From positions 1 through 14,474 of the forward strand of contig JADLHV010000025.1 of assembly GCA_020848595.1 (NCBI GenBank): DNA of 14,474 nt, in the 5' to 3' direction. Position 1 is the first letter of the stretch, and the number at the start of each line of letters is the position of its first letter. The DNA comes from Bacteroidia bacterium (GTDB taxonomy: Bacteria; Bacteroidota; Bacteroidia; NS11-12g; UBA955). Under the pieces are notes generated by a model. The model saw only the letters and a list, made by a program, of their open reading frames with translations. It ran no database searches and was not told where the DNA came from. Positions 1 to 5,845 of this stretch are shown piece by piece. A program made the position numbers and the translations under genes.

Positions 1-458
1 AACAGGAGCGTACCGTGGTGGAGAGTTCGTTTTTTTTGATGGTAGATATGTTCAGCATTTCCACTAATTTTCATACCATCTATGAGTAAATCGTTTCTTC
101 CGCTAAATTCAGCATTAACCCCTAAGGATTTCAATACTTCTAAAATAGGAATAGTATAGTGTTTGAAATCAATTTTTATTTCCTCTTTATTTTGGGCATT
201 ACTAATAAAAGTAAAGTTAAGATTACCTAAATCATGAAAAACGGCACCACCACCAGAGAGTCTGCGCACGACTTTAACTTGATTTTCGCGAACAAATTCA
301 CTGTTAATTTCGGCGAGTGTGTTTTGATGTTTACCGACAATGATAGCGTTTTCATTGCGCCAAAGGGTAAAAATATCCTCATCAAAATTTTTAAGCAGGT
401 ATTCTTCAGCGGCTAAATTGAAATAAGGGTCAGTTTTCGGGTTTTTAATAATCAACAT
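1..458 (-). CDS. lplA: Lipoate-protein ligase A, N-terminal part (cut by window edge)
   Basis: This gene runs off the left edge, leaving about 152 N-terminal residues of a family of roughly 330. LplA activates lipoate with ATP to lipoyl-AMP and transfers it to lysines of the lipoyl domains of 2-oxoacid dehydrogenases and GcvH in the cytoplasm. Visible motifs are RRLSGGGAVFHDLGN from residue 65 (the lipoate-binding loop), SGRNDLL, and KISGNAE with Lys130, matching the catalytic Lys133 of E. coli LplA, followed by HHGTLL. The start is the ATG at 458-456, giving MLIIKNPKTDPYFNLAAEEY, the usual family N-terminus. No clear Shine-Dalgarno precedes it. It is divergent from the acyl-CoA dehydrogenase gene, sharing a 122-base intergenic region. 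The missing C-terminal domain cannot be assessed. Identification is secure from the motifs; free-lipoate salvage as the role is inferred from the family. Confidence 0.93.
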   Translation of the reverse strand, partial: MLIIKNPKTDPYFNLAAEEYLLKNFDEDIFTLWRNENAIIVGKHQNTLAEINSEFVRENQVKVVRRLSGGGAVFHDLGNLNFTFISNAQNKEEIKIDFKHYTIPILEVLKSLGVNAEFSGRNDLLIDGMKISGNAEHIYHQKKRTLHHGTLL

Positions 459-564
459 CGCCGCGAAATTAAGGAATTAGTCCTTTAGACAGATAATCTG
501 AACAAAATCAAAGAAAAAATCAAAAAACATTAACAGTTCATTTTTATTAAAACAATAAACCATT

Positions 565-572
565 TATTTTTG
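565..572 (+). promoter_or_regulatory. TAnnTTTG -7 promoter element of the acyl-CoA dehydrogenase gene
   Basis: TATTTTTG matches the Bacteroidota -7 consensus TAnnTTTG and ends only 8 bases before the ATG at 581. At the usual spacing the -33 position (about 541-544) holds only TTTT, a weak match to TTTG. If used, transcription would begin within a few bases of the start codon, giving a near-leaderless mRNA. Confidence 0.55.
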
Positions 573-580
573 CACCCGCA

Positions 581-1756
581 ATGAATTTTGAATTAACAGA
601 AGAACAATTGGCAGTTCAGCAAGCAGCGAGGGATTTCGCACAGACTGAATTATTGCCTGGCGTGATTGAACGTGATAACAAACAGGAGTTTCCTGCAGAG
701 CAAATCAAGAAGCTAGGTGAATTGGGATTCCTTGGTATGATGGTAGATCCAAAATACGGTGGAAGTGGCATGGATTCAGTAAGTTATGTATTAGCAATGG
801 AAGAACTTTCTAAAGTAGATGCATCTGCTTCTGTGGTTGTTTCGGTTAATAACTCACTAGTTTGTTGGGGTTTAGAGAATTTTGGTTCAGAAGAACAAAA
901 GCAGAAATATCTTATGCCGATGGCAAAAGGAGAAGTTCATGGTGCATTTTGCTTGAGTGAGCCAGAAGCTGGTAGTGACGCCACTTCACAGAGAACAACA
1001 GCTGTTGATATGGGCGATTATTATTTATTAAATGGTACTAAGAATTGGATTACCAATGGTAATTCGGCTACTTACTACCTCGTAATAGCACAAACAAATG
1101 TAGAAGCTGGTCATAAGGGTATCAATGCTTTTATCGTCGAAAAAGGCATGGATGGATTTGTAGTTGGAAAGAAAGAAGACAAAATGGGTATCAGAGGTAG
1201 CGATACACATTCTTTGATGTTTACAGATGTTAAAGTGCCTAAAGCCAATAGAATAGGTGAAGATGGATTTGGATTCAAATTCGCAATGAAAACTTTGACT
1301 GGTGGTCGTATCGGTATTGCCGCTCAAGCTTTAGGAATAGCTAGTGGAGCTTATGAATTAGCATTAAAATATTCTAAAGAAAGAAAAGCATTTGGTACTG
1401 AGATTATGAATCATCAAGCAATTCAATTTAAATTAGCAGATATGGCTACAGAAATTGAAGCTGCAAGATTGTTATGTCTAAAAGCTGCTTGGTTAAAGGA
1501 TAATGGATTAGATTATGGTAGAGCAAGTAGTATGGCTAAATTATTTGCTTCTGAAGTTGCAATGAAGACAACAGTTGAAGCTGTTCAAATACATGGTGGA
1601 TATGGATATGTTAAAGAATATCATGTCGAACGTTTAATGCGTGACGCCAAGATTACTCAAATTTTTGAGGGTACAAGCGAGGTTCAAAGTGTTGTAATTT
1701 CAAGAGACATACTCAAATTATTATTAGAAAAGAATTTATCACAATATAAATTTTAA
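581..1756 (+). CDS. Acyl-CoA dehydrogenase (short-chain / butyryl-CoA type)
   Basis: This 391-residue FAD flavoprotein has the full length of the family. It oxidises acyl-CoA to trans-2-enoyl-CoA in fatty-acid or branched amino-acid breakdown and passes electrons to electron-transfer flavoprotein. It has the N-terminal helical domain, then AFCLSEPEAGSDATS at residues 122-136 and NGTKNWITNG at 151-160 in the beta domain. The C-terminal helical domain carries the arginine-rich FAD/dimer contacts. The segment IHGGYGYVKEYHVERLMRD leads to QIFEGTSEVQ, where Glu363 is at the position of the catalytic base of short-chain and butyryl-CoA dehydrogenases (Glu368 in mammalian SCAD). Substrate chain length cannot be fixed from sequence. 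The ATG at 581 fits the family N-terminus (MNFELTEEQ). The gene is monocistronic: promoter directly upstream, terminator directly downstream. Confidence 0.95.
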   Translation: MNFELTEEQLAVQQAARDFAQTELLPGVIERDNKQEFPAEQIKKLGELGFLGMMVDPKYGGSGMDSVSYVLAMEELSKVDASASVVVSVNNSLVCWGLENFGSEEQKQKYLMPMAKGEVHGAFCLSEPEAGSDATSQRTTAVDMGDYYLLNGTKNWITNGNSATYYLVIAQTNVEAGHKGINAFIVEKGMDGFVVGKKEDKMGIRGSDTHSLMFTDVKVPKANRIGEDGFGFKFAMKTLTGGRIGIAAQALGIASGAYELALKYSKERKAFGTEIMNHQAIQFKLADMATEIEAARLLCLKAAWLKDNGLDYGRASSMAKLFASEVAMKTTVEAVQIHGGYGYVKEYHVERLMRDAKITQIFEGTSEVQSVVISRDILKLLLEKNLSQYKF

Positions 1757-1785
1757 AGGGATTCAATTTTTGAGTCCCTTTTTTA
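1755..1785 (+). terminator. Intrinsic terminator after the acyl-CoA dehydrogenase gene
   Basis: AAAGGGATTCAA (1755-1766) pairs with TTGAGTCCCTTT (1770-1781) as a 12-bp stem with one T-G pair and a 3-base loop. A T-run continues to about 1784. The stem begins inside the stop codon at 1754-1756. This is a classic rho-independent terminator. Confidence 0.9.
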
Positions 1786-1942
1786 TTATTCAAAATGTAA
1801 TCTTGTAATTTAGTTGAGATTTTAAGTTCAGGCTAATAGTATCGAAAACATAAAATTCGAGTACTCAATTGCGAATCAATAAATATAGCACTATTTGCCA
1901 TTCCTGAAGTTGTAGATGTTTATTAAGCACCCAGAATAAGCA

Positions 1943-2242
1943 CTAATTTATTTTGTTCTTTATAATTTCAAAAGGAATTTCTTTATGATAAAGGAAATTA
2001 TCTAACCATAACTTAATAATTTCACTCATGTTTTGTTCAATGATAAGTCTAAATGTTTCACGATCATTATCATCTAATTCATTTTCTAGTTCCAAAAAGT
2101 GTATAGTATCCACTAATCCATTTTTAAAATGAATACTTACGGCACTTTCATTTGCACCTCTGCGAGCGTAAACGGTAATAGGTAATAAGATGTTATTTTT
2201 AAAATACACCTCCAAACCATAATAATCGTAGAGCCGAACCAT
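1943..2242 (-). CDS. Small hypothetical protein, possibly distantly DUF4160-like
   Basis: I do not recognise this 99-residue protein with confidence. It is soluble, with no signal peptide or membrane segment. It appears to have a beta-rich first half (MVRLYDYYGLEVYFKNN, then a strand AVSIHF) and a helical second half with an acidic stretch (ELENELDDNDRE) and a closing helix (IIEQNMSEIIKLWLDNFL). The order 'YYGLxVYF ... short strands ... helix ending in xxxW' loosely recalls the DUF4160 family, but the family's PPHFHV-type histidine motif is absent (the region reads LPITVYARRG), so this is only a suggestion. The reading frame is supported by a TATTTTTG promoter box 5 bases upstream of the ATG and by its isolation between two non-overlapping neighbours. 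It is divergent from the DinB-like gene. Confidence 0.6.
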   Translation of the reverse strand: MVRLYDYYGLEVYFKNNILLPITVYARRGANESAVSIHFKNGLVDTIHFLELENELDDNDRETFRLIIEQNMSEIIKLWLDNFLYHKEIPFEIIKNKIN

Positions 2243-2247
2243 AACTA

Positions 2248-2255
2248 CAAAAATA
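2248..2255 (-). promoter_or_regulatory. TAnnTTTG -7 promoter element for the 99-residue protein
   Basis: On the minus strand this reads TATTTTTG, identical to the box before the acyl-CoA dehydrogenase gene, and it ends 5 bases before the ATG at 2242-2240. No convincing -33 TTTG is seen at the normal spacing. As with the dehydrogenase, the transcript would have almost no 5' leader. Confidence 0.5.
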
Positions 2256-2406
2256 AGGACATTTTTTCAAGAAATTATGGTCTTTAATCGAATTGAAACC
2301 CATCATATTTGAGATTGCAAAAGTTTTGAAAGTATTGAGTTGAGTAATTCAAAAATATTTGTAGTATTAATTGATTTTAACTTCTATTTTTAATCCATAA
2401 AAAGAT

Positions 2407-2438
2407 ATTGAGTATTCCGAAAATTTAAACTTAATTTG
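2407..2438 (+). promoter_or_regulatory. Candidate promoter for the DinB-like gene (-33 ATTG, -7 TTAATTTG)
   Basis: ATTG at 2407-2410 and TTAATTTG at 2431-2438 are 20 bases apart, the spacing expected for Bacteroidota -33 and -7 boxes. Each differs from consensus (TTTG; TAnnTTTG) by one base. The transcript would start near 2444, leaving a leader of about 28 bases that contains a short GAGG about 10 bases before the ATG at 2472. Confidence 0.35.
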
Positions 2439-2471
2439 TTAAGAATTAAAAGTAAACGAGGCATAAAAATC

Positions 2472-2933
2472 ATGCATACATCACAAAATCTATTCGAAGA
2501 GATGAACGCCTATAATCTCAGGGTAAATCTTGATTTGGTTAAGCATTTAATCCATCAAAAATTTGAAGATGAGCGAGCAATAACACTAATGTCACATATT
2601 GTCAATGCTCATCAAATATGGAACGACAGAGTATTAGGAAAAGTGAATCAAATATTAGTTTTTGGTCAACATACTTTTGACGAAATGAAACAACAAATCA
2701 TAGAGAATAGCAATATAACTATAGATATTTTAAATAGTAAAAACTTGGATGAAGTAATTGAATACAAGAATACCAAAGGGCAAACATTTACAAATAGTAT
2801 CTGTCAGATTTTTTTACATATTTTTAATCATAGTTCATATCATAGAGGTCAAATAAATCAATTGCTATCGAGAGCCGGAAAAGAGGCAATGATTTCGGAT
2901 TATATTTTTTATAATCGCACAGCTCTACTTTAG
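2472..2933 (+). CDS. DinB/YfiT-like metal-binding four-helix protein
   Basis: This 153-residue protein is the usual length for the DinB superfamily, four-helix bundles that bind a divalent metal through three histidines. Some members are thiol-dependent S-transferases, but many have no known activity. Candidate ligands are His47 in MSHIVNAHQIWNDR and His120 and His124 in HIFNHSSYHRGQI, the standard H...HxxxHRGQ arrangement. The frame could extend to a TTG at 2436, but the ATG at 2472 has GAGG about 10 bases upstream and begins at the normal family position (MHTSQNLFEEMNAYNLRVN), so I chose it. Its TAG overlaps by 4 bases the stop of the convergent outer-membrane gene. The function is not predictable beyond the fold; the C-terminus is complete. 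Confidence 0.85.
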   Translation: MHTSQNLFEEMNAYNLRVNLDLVKHLIHQKFEDERAITLMSHIVNAHQIWNDRVLGKVNQILVFGQHTFDEMKQQIIENSNITIDILNSKNLDEVIEYKNTKGQTFTNSICQIFLHIFNHSSYHRGQINQLLSRAGKEAMISDYIFYNRTALL

Positions 2934-3880
2934 AATTTATAAGCGAGTTCTAAACCTGCAACAAAAGCCCTAGTTAAACCGTCTGGTCGCACTTTTCTAA
3001 CCATTAAAGGCATAGCATATTTTACGCTCAAACCAAAATGATCATTCACTTTATATTGAATACCACCACCAAAATTTAGAGTTAATCCAGAAGAGCCTTC
3101 CAAAGTAATTTCTTTTTGATTGTTAAGCTGAATATAACGATCATTACCTAAATGATAAATAGGGATAAATCCAATTTGTAAAGAAGCATTGTCATTTAAT
3201 TTAAATTGTTTTTCAATACGCGCTACAATATCAGGGCGACGTATGAGTTGGCTTGAAGAAAAATAGGCTCTAGCGTCATTATTCAGGAGCGAAATACTGG
3301 TATCAAATCTATTTTTATTATTTTGAATCAGCGGAATTTGAATTCCTGCTGCAAATAGCCATCCTTTATTATTTCTAATATCAGCGCCAATTAAAAAGTC
3401 AAATGTTCCGAGACCTGTTTGATAAGGCATTGGAAGCGAGTAAGCTGGACCAGCAGTCATTACTACGGAATAATTTGCAGAAGTGCTGCCAGAAGGAAGT
3501 TTAAAACCGAAATTGACATTGAGTTTCCAATCTTTTTCTATAAGATTTAAATAAGAACCAATAAGCGTAAGATCGCCTATACCATTAAATTGGCCTAAGT
3601 TACCAGAAGTAAAAATCCAGGGCAATTTTGCTTGGACAGCCCATTTATTTTTAAAAACTTGACGGTATTCGATTTGAGTACTAAAAATACTAACGCCTTG
3701 TTCGCCGCTTCCTAATTGATTGTTCAAGGTTAAAGTAGATCCATTCTCTGGCGTATTATCATGTTTCATGCCACCAGCAGTACAAAGACCGGCATCGCTA
3801 CAACCTTGAGCGTAAATATGAGAGAAATTAAATAAACAAGAAGTTAATAGTAAAAATTTAAAATGGGTTTTGATTTTCAT
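2930..3880 (-). CDS. Outer-membrane beta-barrel protein (transporter-like, function unknown)
   Basis: This 316-residue exported protein has a signal peptide at residues 1-24 (basic MKIKTHFK start, hydrophobic FLLLTSCLF core, likely cleavage after HIYA). The mature protein starts QGCSDAGLCTAGGMKHD, with Cys27 and Cys33 close enough to form a disulfide. The rest is alternating short strands rich in aromatic residues and glycine, ending AYKF, the terminal-Phe signature of outer-membrane barrels. The CSDAG-x-C start and overall pattern resemble Bacteroidota proteins loosely annotated as transporters or 'MetA pathway of phenol degradation'-like barrels; the substrate is unknown. The start is the ATG at 3880-3878. 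A degenerate -7 box (minus-strand GAACTTTG) ends 5 bases upstream. It is divergent from mraZ and shares the 195-base region holding the MraZ operator. It has no evident tie to cell division. Confidence 0.75.
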   Translation of the reverse strand: MKIKTHFKFLLLTSCLFNFSHIYAQGCSDAGLCTAGGMKHDNTPENGSTLTLNNQLGSGEQGVSIFSTQIEYRQVFKNKWAVQAKLPWIFTSGNLGQFNGIGDLTLIGSYLNLIEKDWKLNVNFGFKLPSGSTSANYSVVMTAGPAYSLPMPYQTGLGTFDFLIGADIRNNKGWLFAAGIQIPLIQNNKNRFDTSISLLNNDARAYFSSSQLIRRPDIVARIEKQFKLNDNASLQIGFIPIYHLGNDRYIQLNNQKEITLEGSSGLTLNFGGGIQYKVNDHFGLSVKYAMPLMVRKVRPDGLTRAFVAGLELAYKF

Positions 3881-4000
3881 GAATTCAAAGTTCAGAAAAA
3901 AAAAGTTAAAAAAATGTCATCTAGCCGACAATTTATTAGAATTCAATTATTAATTGCAAGAAACTGTATATCAGATACATAGAGCTCTGTTGATAAAATA

Positions 4001-4009
4001 TTTTCCACA
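4001..4009 (+). promoter_or_regulatory. DnaA-box-like 9-mer upstream of mraZ
   Basis: TTTTCCACA fits the relaxed DnaA box TTWTNCACA and differs from TTATCCACA by one base. It touches the first MraZ repeat and also forms the left arm of a small dyad, TCCAC-AAA-GTGGA (4004-4016). A single 9-mer in AT-rich DNA can arise by chance, so function is unproven. Confidence 0.35.
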
Positions 4010-4035
4010 AAGTGGAGAAAAGTGGAGAAAAGTGG
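4009..4035 (+). promoter_or_regulatory. Putative MraZ operator: three AAAGTGG repeats, 10-base period
   Basis: AAAGTGG occurs at 4009-4015, 4019-4025 and 4029-4035, each pair separated by AGA, so the repeats lie on one helix face, 41 bases before the mraZ ATG. MraZ is known to bind its own promoter at direct repeats with a 10-base period: TGGGN in E. coli and AAAGTG(G/T) with N3 spacers in Mycoplasma. The match here is to the latter form. Autoregulation of the whole dcw operon by MraZ is the natural inference. I could not place a convincing -33/-7 pair relative to it. Confidence 0.85.
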
Positions 4036-4075
4036 ATTTTTTGAATTTACTTTACCGAAAATTTTTAAAATCTGA

Positions 4076-4564
4076 ATGGCTAGGTTTATCGGGGAATTTG
4101 AATGCAAAATTGACAGCAAAGGGAGGATTATCCTTCCGGCAAAGCTGCGTGCACAAATTCCAGATAAGGATGCCAAGGCCATGGTAATAAATCGTGGATT
4201 CGAGAAATGTTTGGTGTTGTATACTTCTTCCGATTGGAATTTAGAAACAGAGAAATTAAGTGTTTTAAATGATTTCAATCGAACTGCTAGGAAGTTCATT
4301 CGTCAGTTTAATAACGGCGCTAACATTGTCAATATTGATACAAGTAGTCGTATAAATATTCCAAATAGTTTGATTGAGTATGCGGCTTTAAAAGATGAAG
4401 TGATAGTGTCTTGTTACAACCATAAAATAGAGATATGGCATAAGAAACATTACGAAGAAGAATTAAAGTTTGATGACGAAGAATTTGCAAAAATGGCGGA
4501 GGACTTAATGGGGAATCAGAATCCAAAAATTTCAGGTTTAGATACGGATGGTAAAGACGACTGA
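4076..4564 (+). CDS. mraZ: Transcriptional regulator MraZ, first gene of the dcw operon
   Basis: This 162-residue protein has two tandem SpoVT-AbrB-like swapped-hairpin halves. Each carries the diagnostic DxxxR motif: Asp13-Arg17 in CKIDSKGRIILPAKL and Asp88-Arg92 in NIDTSSRINIP. Family members form ring oligomers that bind DNA repeats upstream of their own gene and control the division and cell-wall operon. The stretch VINRGFEKCLVLY is typical of Bacteroidota homologues. The ATG at 4076 gives the conserved start MARFIGEFECK; no Shine-Dalgarno is seen. About 30 acidic C-terminal residues extend past the second domain, a common and poorly conserved tail. Its 3' end overlaps rsmH by 17 bases. 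The AAAGTGG repeats just upstream are the probable target. Confidence 0.97.
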   Translation: MARFIGEFECKIDSKGRIILPAKLRAQIPDKDAKAMVINRGFEKCLVLYTSSDWNLETEKLSVLNDFNRTARKFIRQFNNGANIVNIDTSSRINIPNSLIEYAALKDEVIVSCYNHKIEIWHKKHYEEELKFDDEEFAKMAEDLMGNQNPKISGLDTDGKDD

Positions 4565-5462
4565 GGCATATCACCTCCCTGTGATGCTCGATGAGTGCAT
4601 TAAAGGCCTTGCGATAAAGAAGGATGGGATTTATGTCGACGTTACTTTTGGAGGGGGTGGGCACTCAAAAGAAATTTTGAAACATCTTGGTGACAATGGA
4701 AAGCTCTATGCATTCGACCAAGATGTTGATGCAGCACAAAATATTCCAGACGACCCAAGATTGGTTTTTATCAATCATAATTTCCGATTTATAAAACAGT
4801 TCTTAGATTATTTAAAAGCATTGCCAGTAGATGGAATTTTGGCTGACCTCGGTATTTCATCTTATCAGATCAATGTAGCTGAGAAAGGCTTTGCCCATAG
4901 ATTGAGTGGTGAATTGGATATGCGAATGGACCAGCGTTCGGGTTTAAAAGCAAGCGATGTTGTCAATAACTATAATGAAAGAGATTTATTAAAAGTCTTT
5001 AATCAATATGGTGAAGTTAAAAACACCTTTAAGTTGGTACAAACCATTATAGAACAACGTAAAACTAAAACGATTGTGACCATCGATGATTTTAAAGATT
5101 CAATTCGATCATGCATACCTGTAAAAGAAGAAAGCAAATATTTATCTCAGGTATTTCAAGCACTTAGAATTGAAGTGAATCAGGAGATGAAGGCATTAGA
5201 GATTTTATTAGAAAATGTTACTGATGTCCTTGCAAGTGGTGGAAGATTAGTAGTAATGAGCTACCATTCACTAGAAGATAGAATGGTTAAAAACTTTATC
5301 AATTCAGGGAATATCTCTGGAGATCTAAAGAAAGATTTCTATGGTCGTACAGATTTAAAAATAAAGGCAGTGAATAAGAAACCAATTATTCCAAGTCCAG
5401 AAGAAATAGAACGCAATAAAAGAGCAAGAAGTGCAAAACTGCGAATAGCAGAAAAAATTTGA
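4548..5462 (+). CDS. rsmH: 16S rRNA (cytosine-1402 N4)-methyltransferase RsmH
   Basis: This 304-residue SAM-dependent methyltransferase makes N4-methyl-C1402 in the decoding centre of 16S rRNA. Motif I is VDVTFGGGGHS (residues 30-40), followed by FDQD (56-59). Motif IV-like ADLGISS is at 99-105, LDMRMDQR at 123-130, and the C-terminal signature SYHSLEDRMVKNF begins at 238. The protein ends with the conserved PSPEEIERNKRARSAKLR, so it is full length. The ATG at 4548 lies inside the end of mraZ (17-base overlap) and places YHLPVMLDE at the usual position; translational coupling to mraZ is likely. Its TGA overlaps the TTG of ftsL. All expected motifs are intact. Confidence 0.97.
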   Translation: MVKTTEAYHLPVMLDECIKGLAIKKDGIYVDVTFGGGGHSKEILKHLGDNGKLYAFDQDVDAAQNIPDDPRLVFINHNFRFIKQFLDYLKALPVDGILADLGISSYQINVAEKGFAHRLSGELDMRMDQRSGLKASDVVNNYNERDLLKVFNQYGEVKNTFKLVQTIIEQRKTKTIVTIDDFKDSIRSCIPVKEESKYLSQVFQALRIEVNQEMKALEILLENVTDVLASGGRLVVMSYHSLEDRMVKNFINSGNISGDLKKDFYGRTDLKIKAVNKKPIIPSPEEIERNKRARSAKLRIAEKI

Positions 5463-5845
5463 ATAAGTTCAAAGAAAATATAACCAATCAAGCAGTTAAA
5501 GAACAAGATGGTAAAATTGTTCAAACTGATGACGCCATAAAAAAAGCTGGGGATTTTACTTTTTTTATTAATAAAGAAAGTTTGAACAAGCTTATGCCTC
5601 CATTAATAATGGGAGTAGCTGTTATGACAGTTTATATTTCATTATCTCATTTCCATATTAAAAGTTTAAGAGAGCGCGAAGAACTTAGAAAAGAATTAAG
5701 TGAATTAAGATCCGAATACATTAGTGCAAAGAGCAATTTGATGAAAAGAAGTAATCAAAGTGAGGTTGCAAAGAGATTAGAAACGGAAGGTATTAAAGAA
5801 TTGCGAACGCCACCTAAAATTATAAAAGGGGAGGATAAACAATGA
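5459..5845 (+). CDS. ftsL: FtsL-like divisome protein
   Basis: This 128-residue bitopic membrane protein sits in the standard ftsL slot between rsmH and the transpeptidase gene. Residues 1-44 are a long, charged cytoplasmic segment. A single membrane span covers about 45-65 (LMPPLIMGVAVMTVYISLSHF), and residues 66-105 form a periplasmic coiled coil rich in Glu, Arg and Leu. Sequence conservation of FtsL is low, and identification rests on architecture and position; it resembles the Bacteroidota FtsL-like family. In the known divisome FtsL pairs with FtsB and activates FtsW-FtsI. The start is a TTG at 5459 overlapping the rsmH stop (TTGA). The next in-frame ATGs fall in the membrane span, so no ATG can be the start. 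The gene ends with an ATGA overlap to ftsI. Confidence 0.85.
   Translation: MNKFKENITNQAVKEQDGKIVQTDDAIKKAGDFTFFINKESLNKLMPPLIMGVAVMTVYISLSHFHIKSLREREELRKELSELRSEYISAKSNLMKRSNQSEVAKRLETEGIKELRTPPKIIKGEDKQ
5828..5834 (+). promoter_or_regulatory. Strong Shine-Dalgarno for ftsI
   Basis: GGGGAGG lies inside the end of ftsL, 7 bases before the ATG at 5842. It is unusual here because most starts in this window lack a purine-rich site. It fixes the ftsI start and suggests independent ribosome loading in addition to the ATGA stop-start coupling. Confidence 0.7.

Noticed and set aside
234..416. Plus-strand 60-codon frame
   Set aside because: It lies antisense inside lplA, whose minus-strand frame has clear LplA motifs.
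1830..1925. Short plus-strand open stretch ending ALFAIPEVVDVY then TAA
   Set aside because: It looks protein-like for about 27 codons but has an in-frame stop just upstream, no start codon and no recognisable family; it could be a gene remnant or chance.
2436..2471. TTG-initiated 12-codon N-terminal extension of the DinB-like protein
   Set aside because: The added residues are basic and not family-like. The TTG falls inside the candidate -7 box and the ATG at 2472 has a better context.
3981..3988. AGAGCTCT palindrome upstream of mraZ
   Set aside because: A single 8-base palindrome with no second copy or known regulator match; not evidence of a site.
3943..4299. Minus-strand 118-codon frame across the mraZ promoter and 5' end
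   Set aside because: It overlaps the MraZ operator and the secure mraZ coding sequence, and its translation resembles no known protein.
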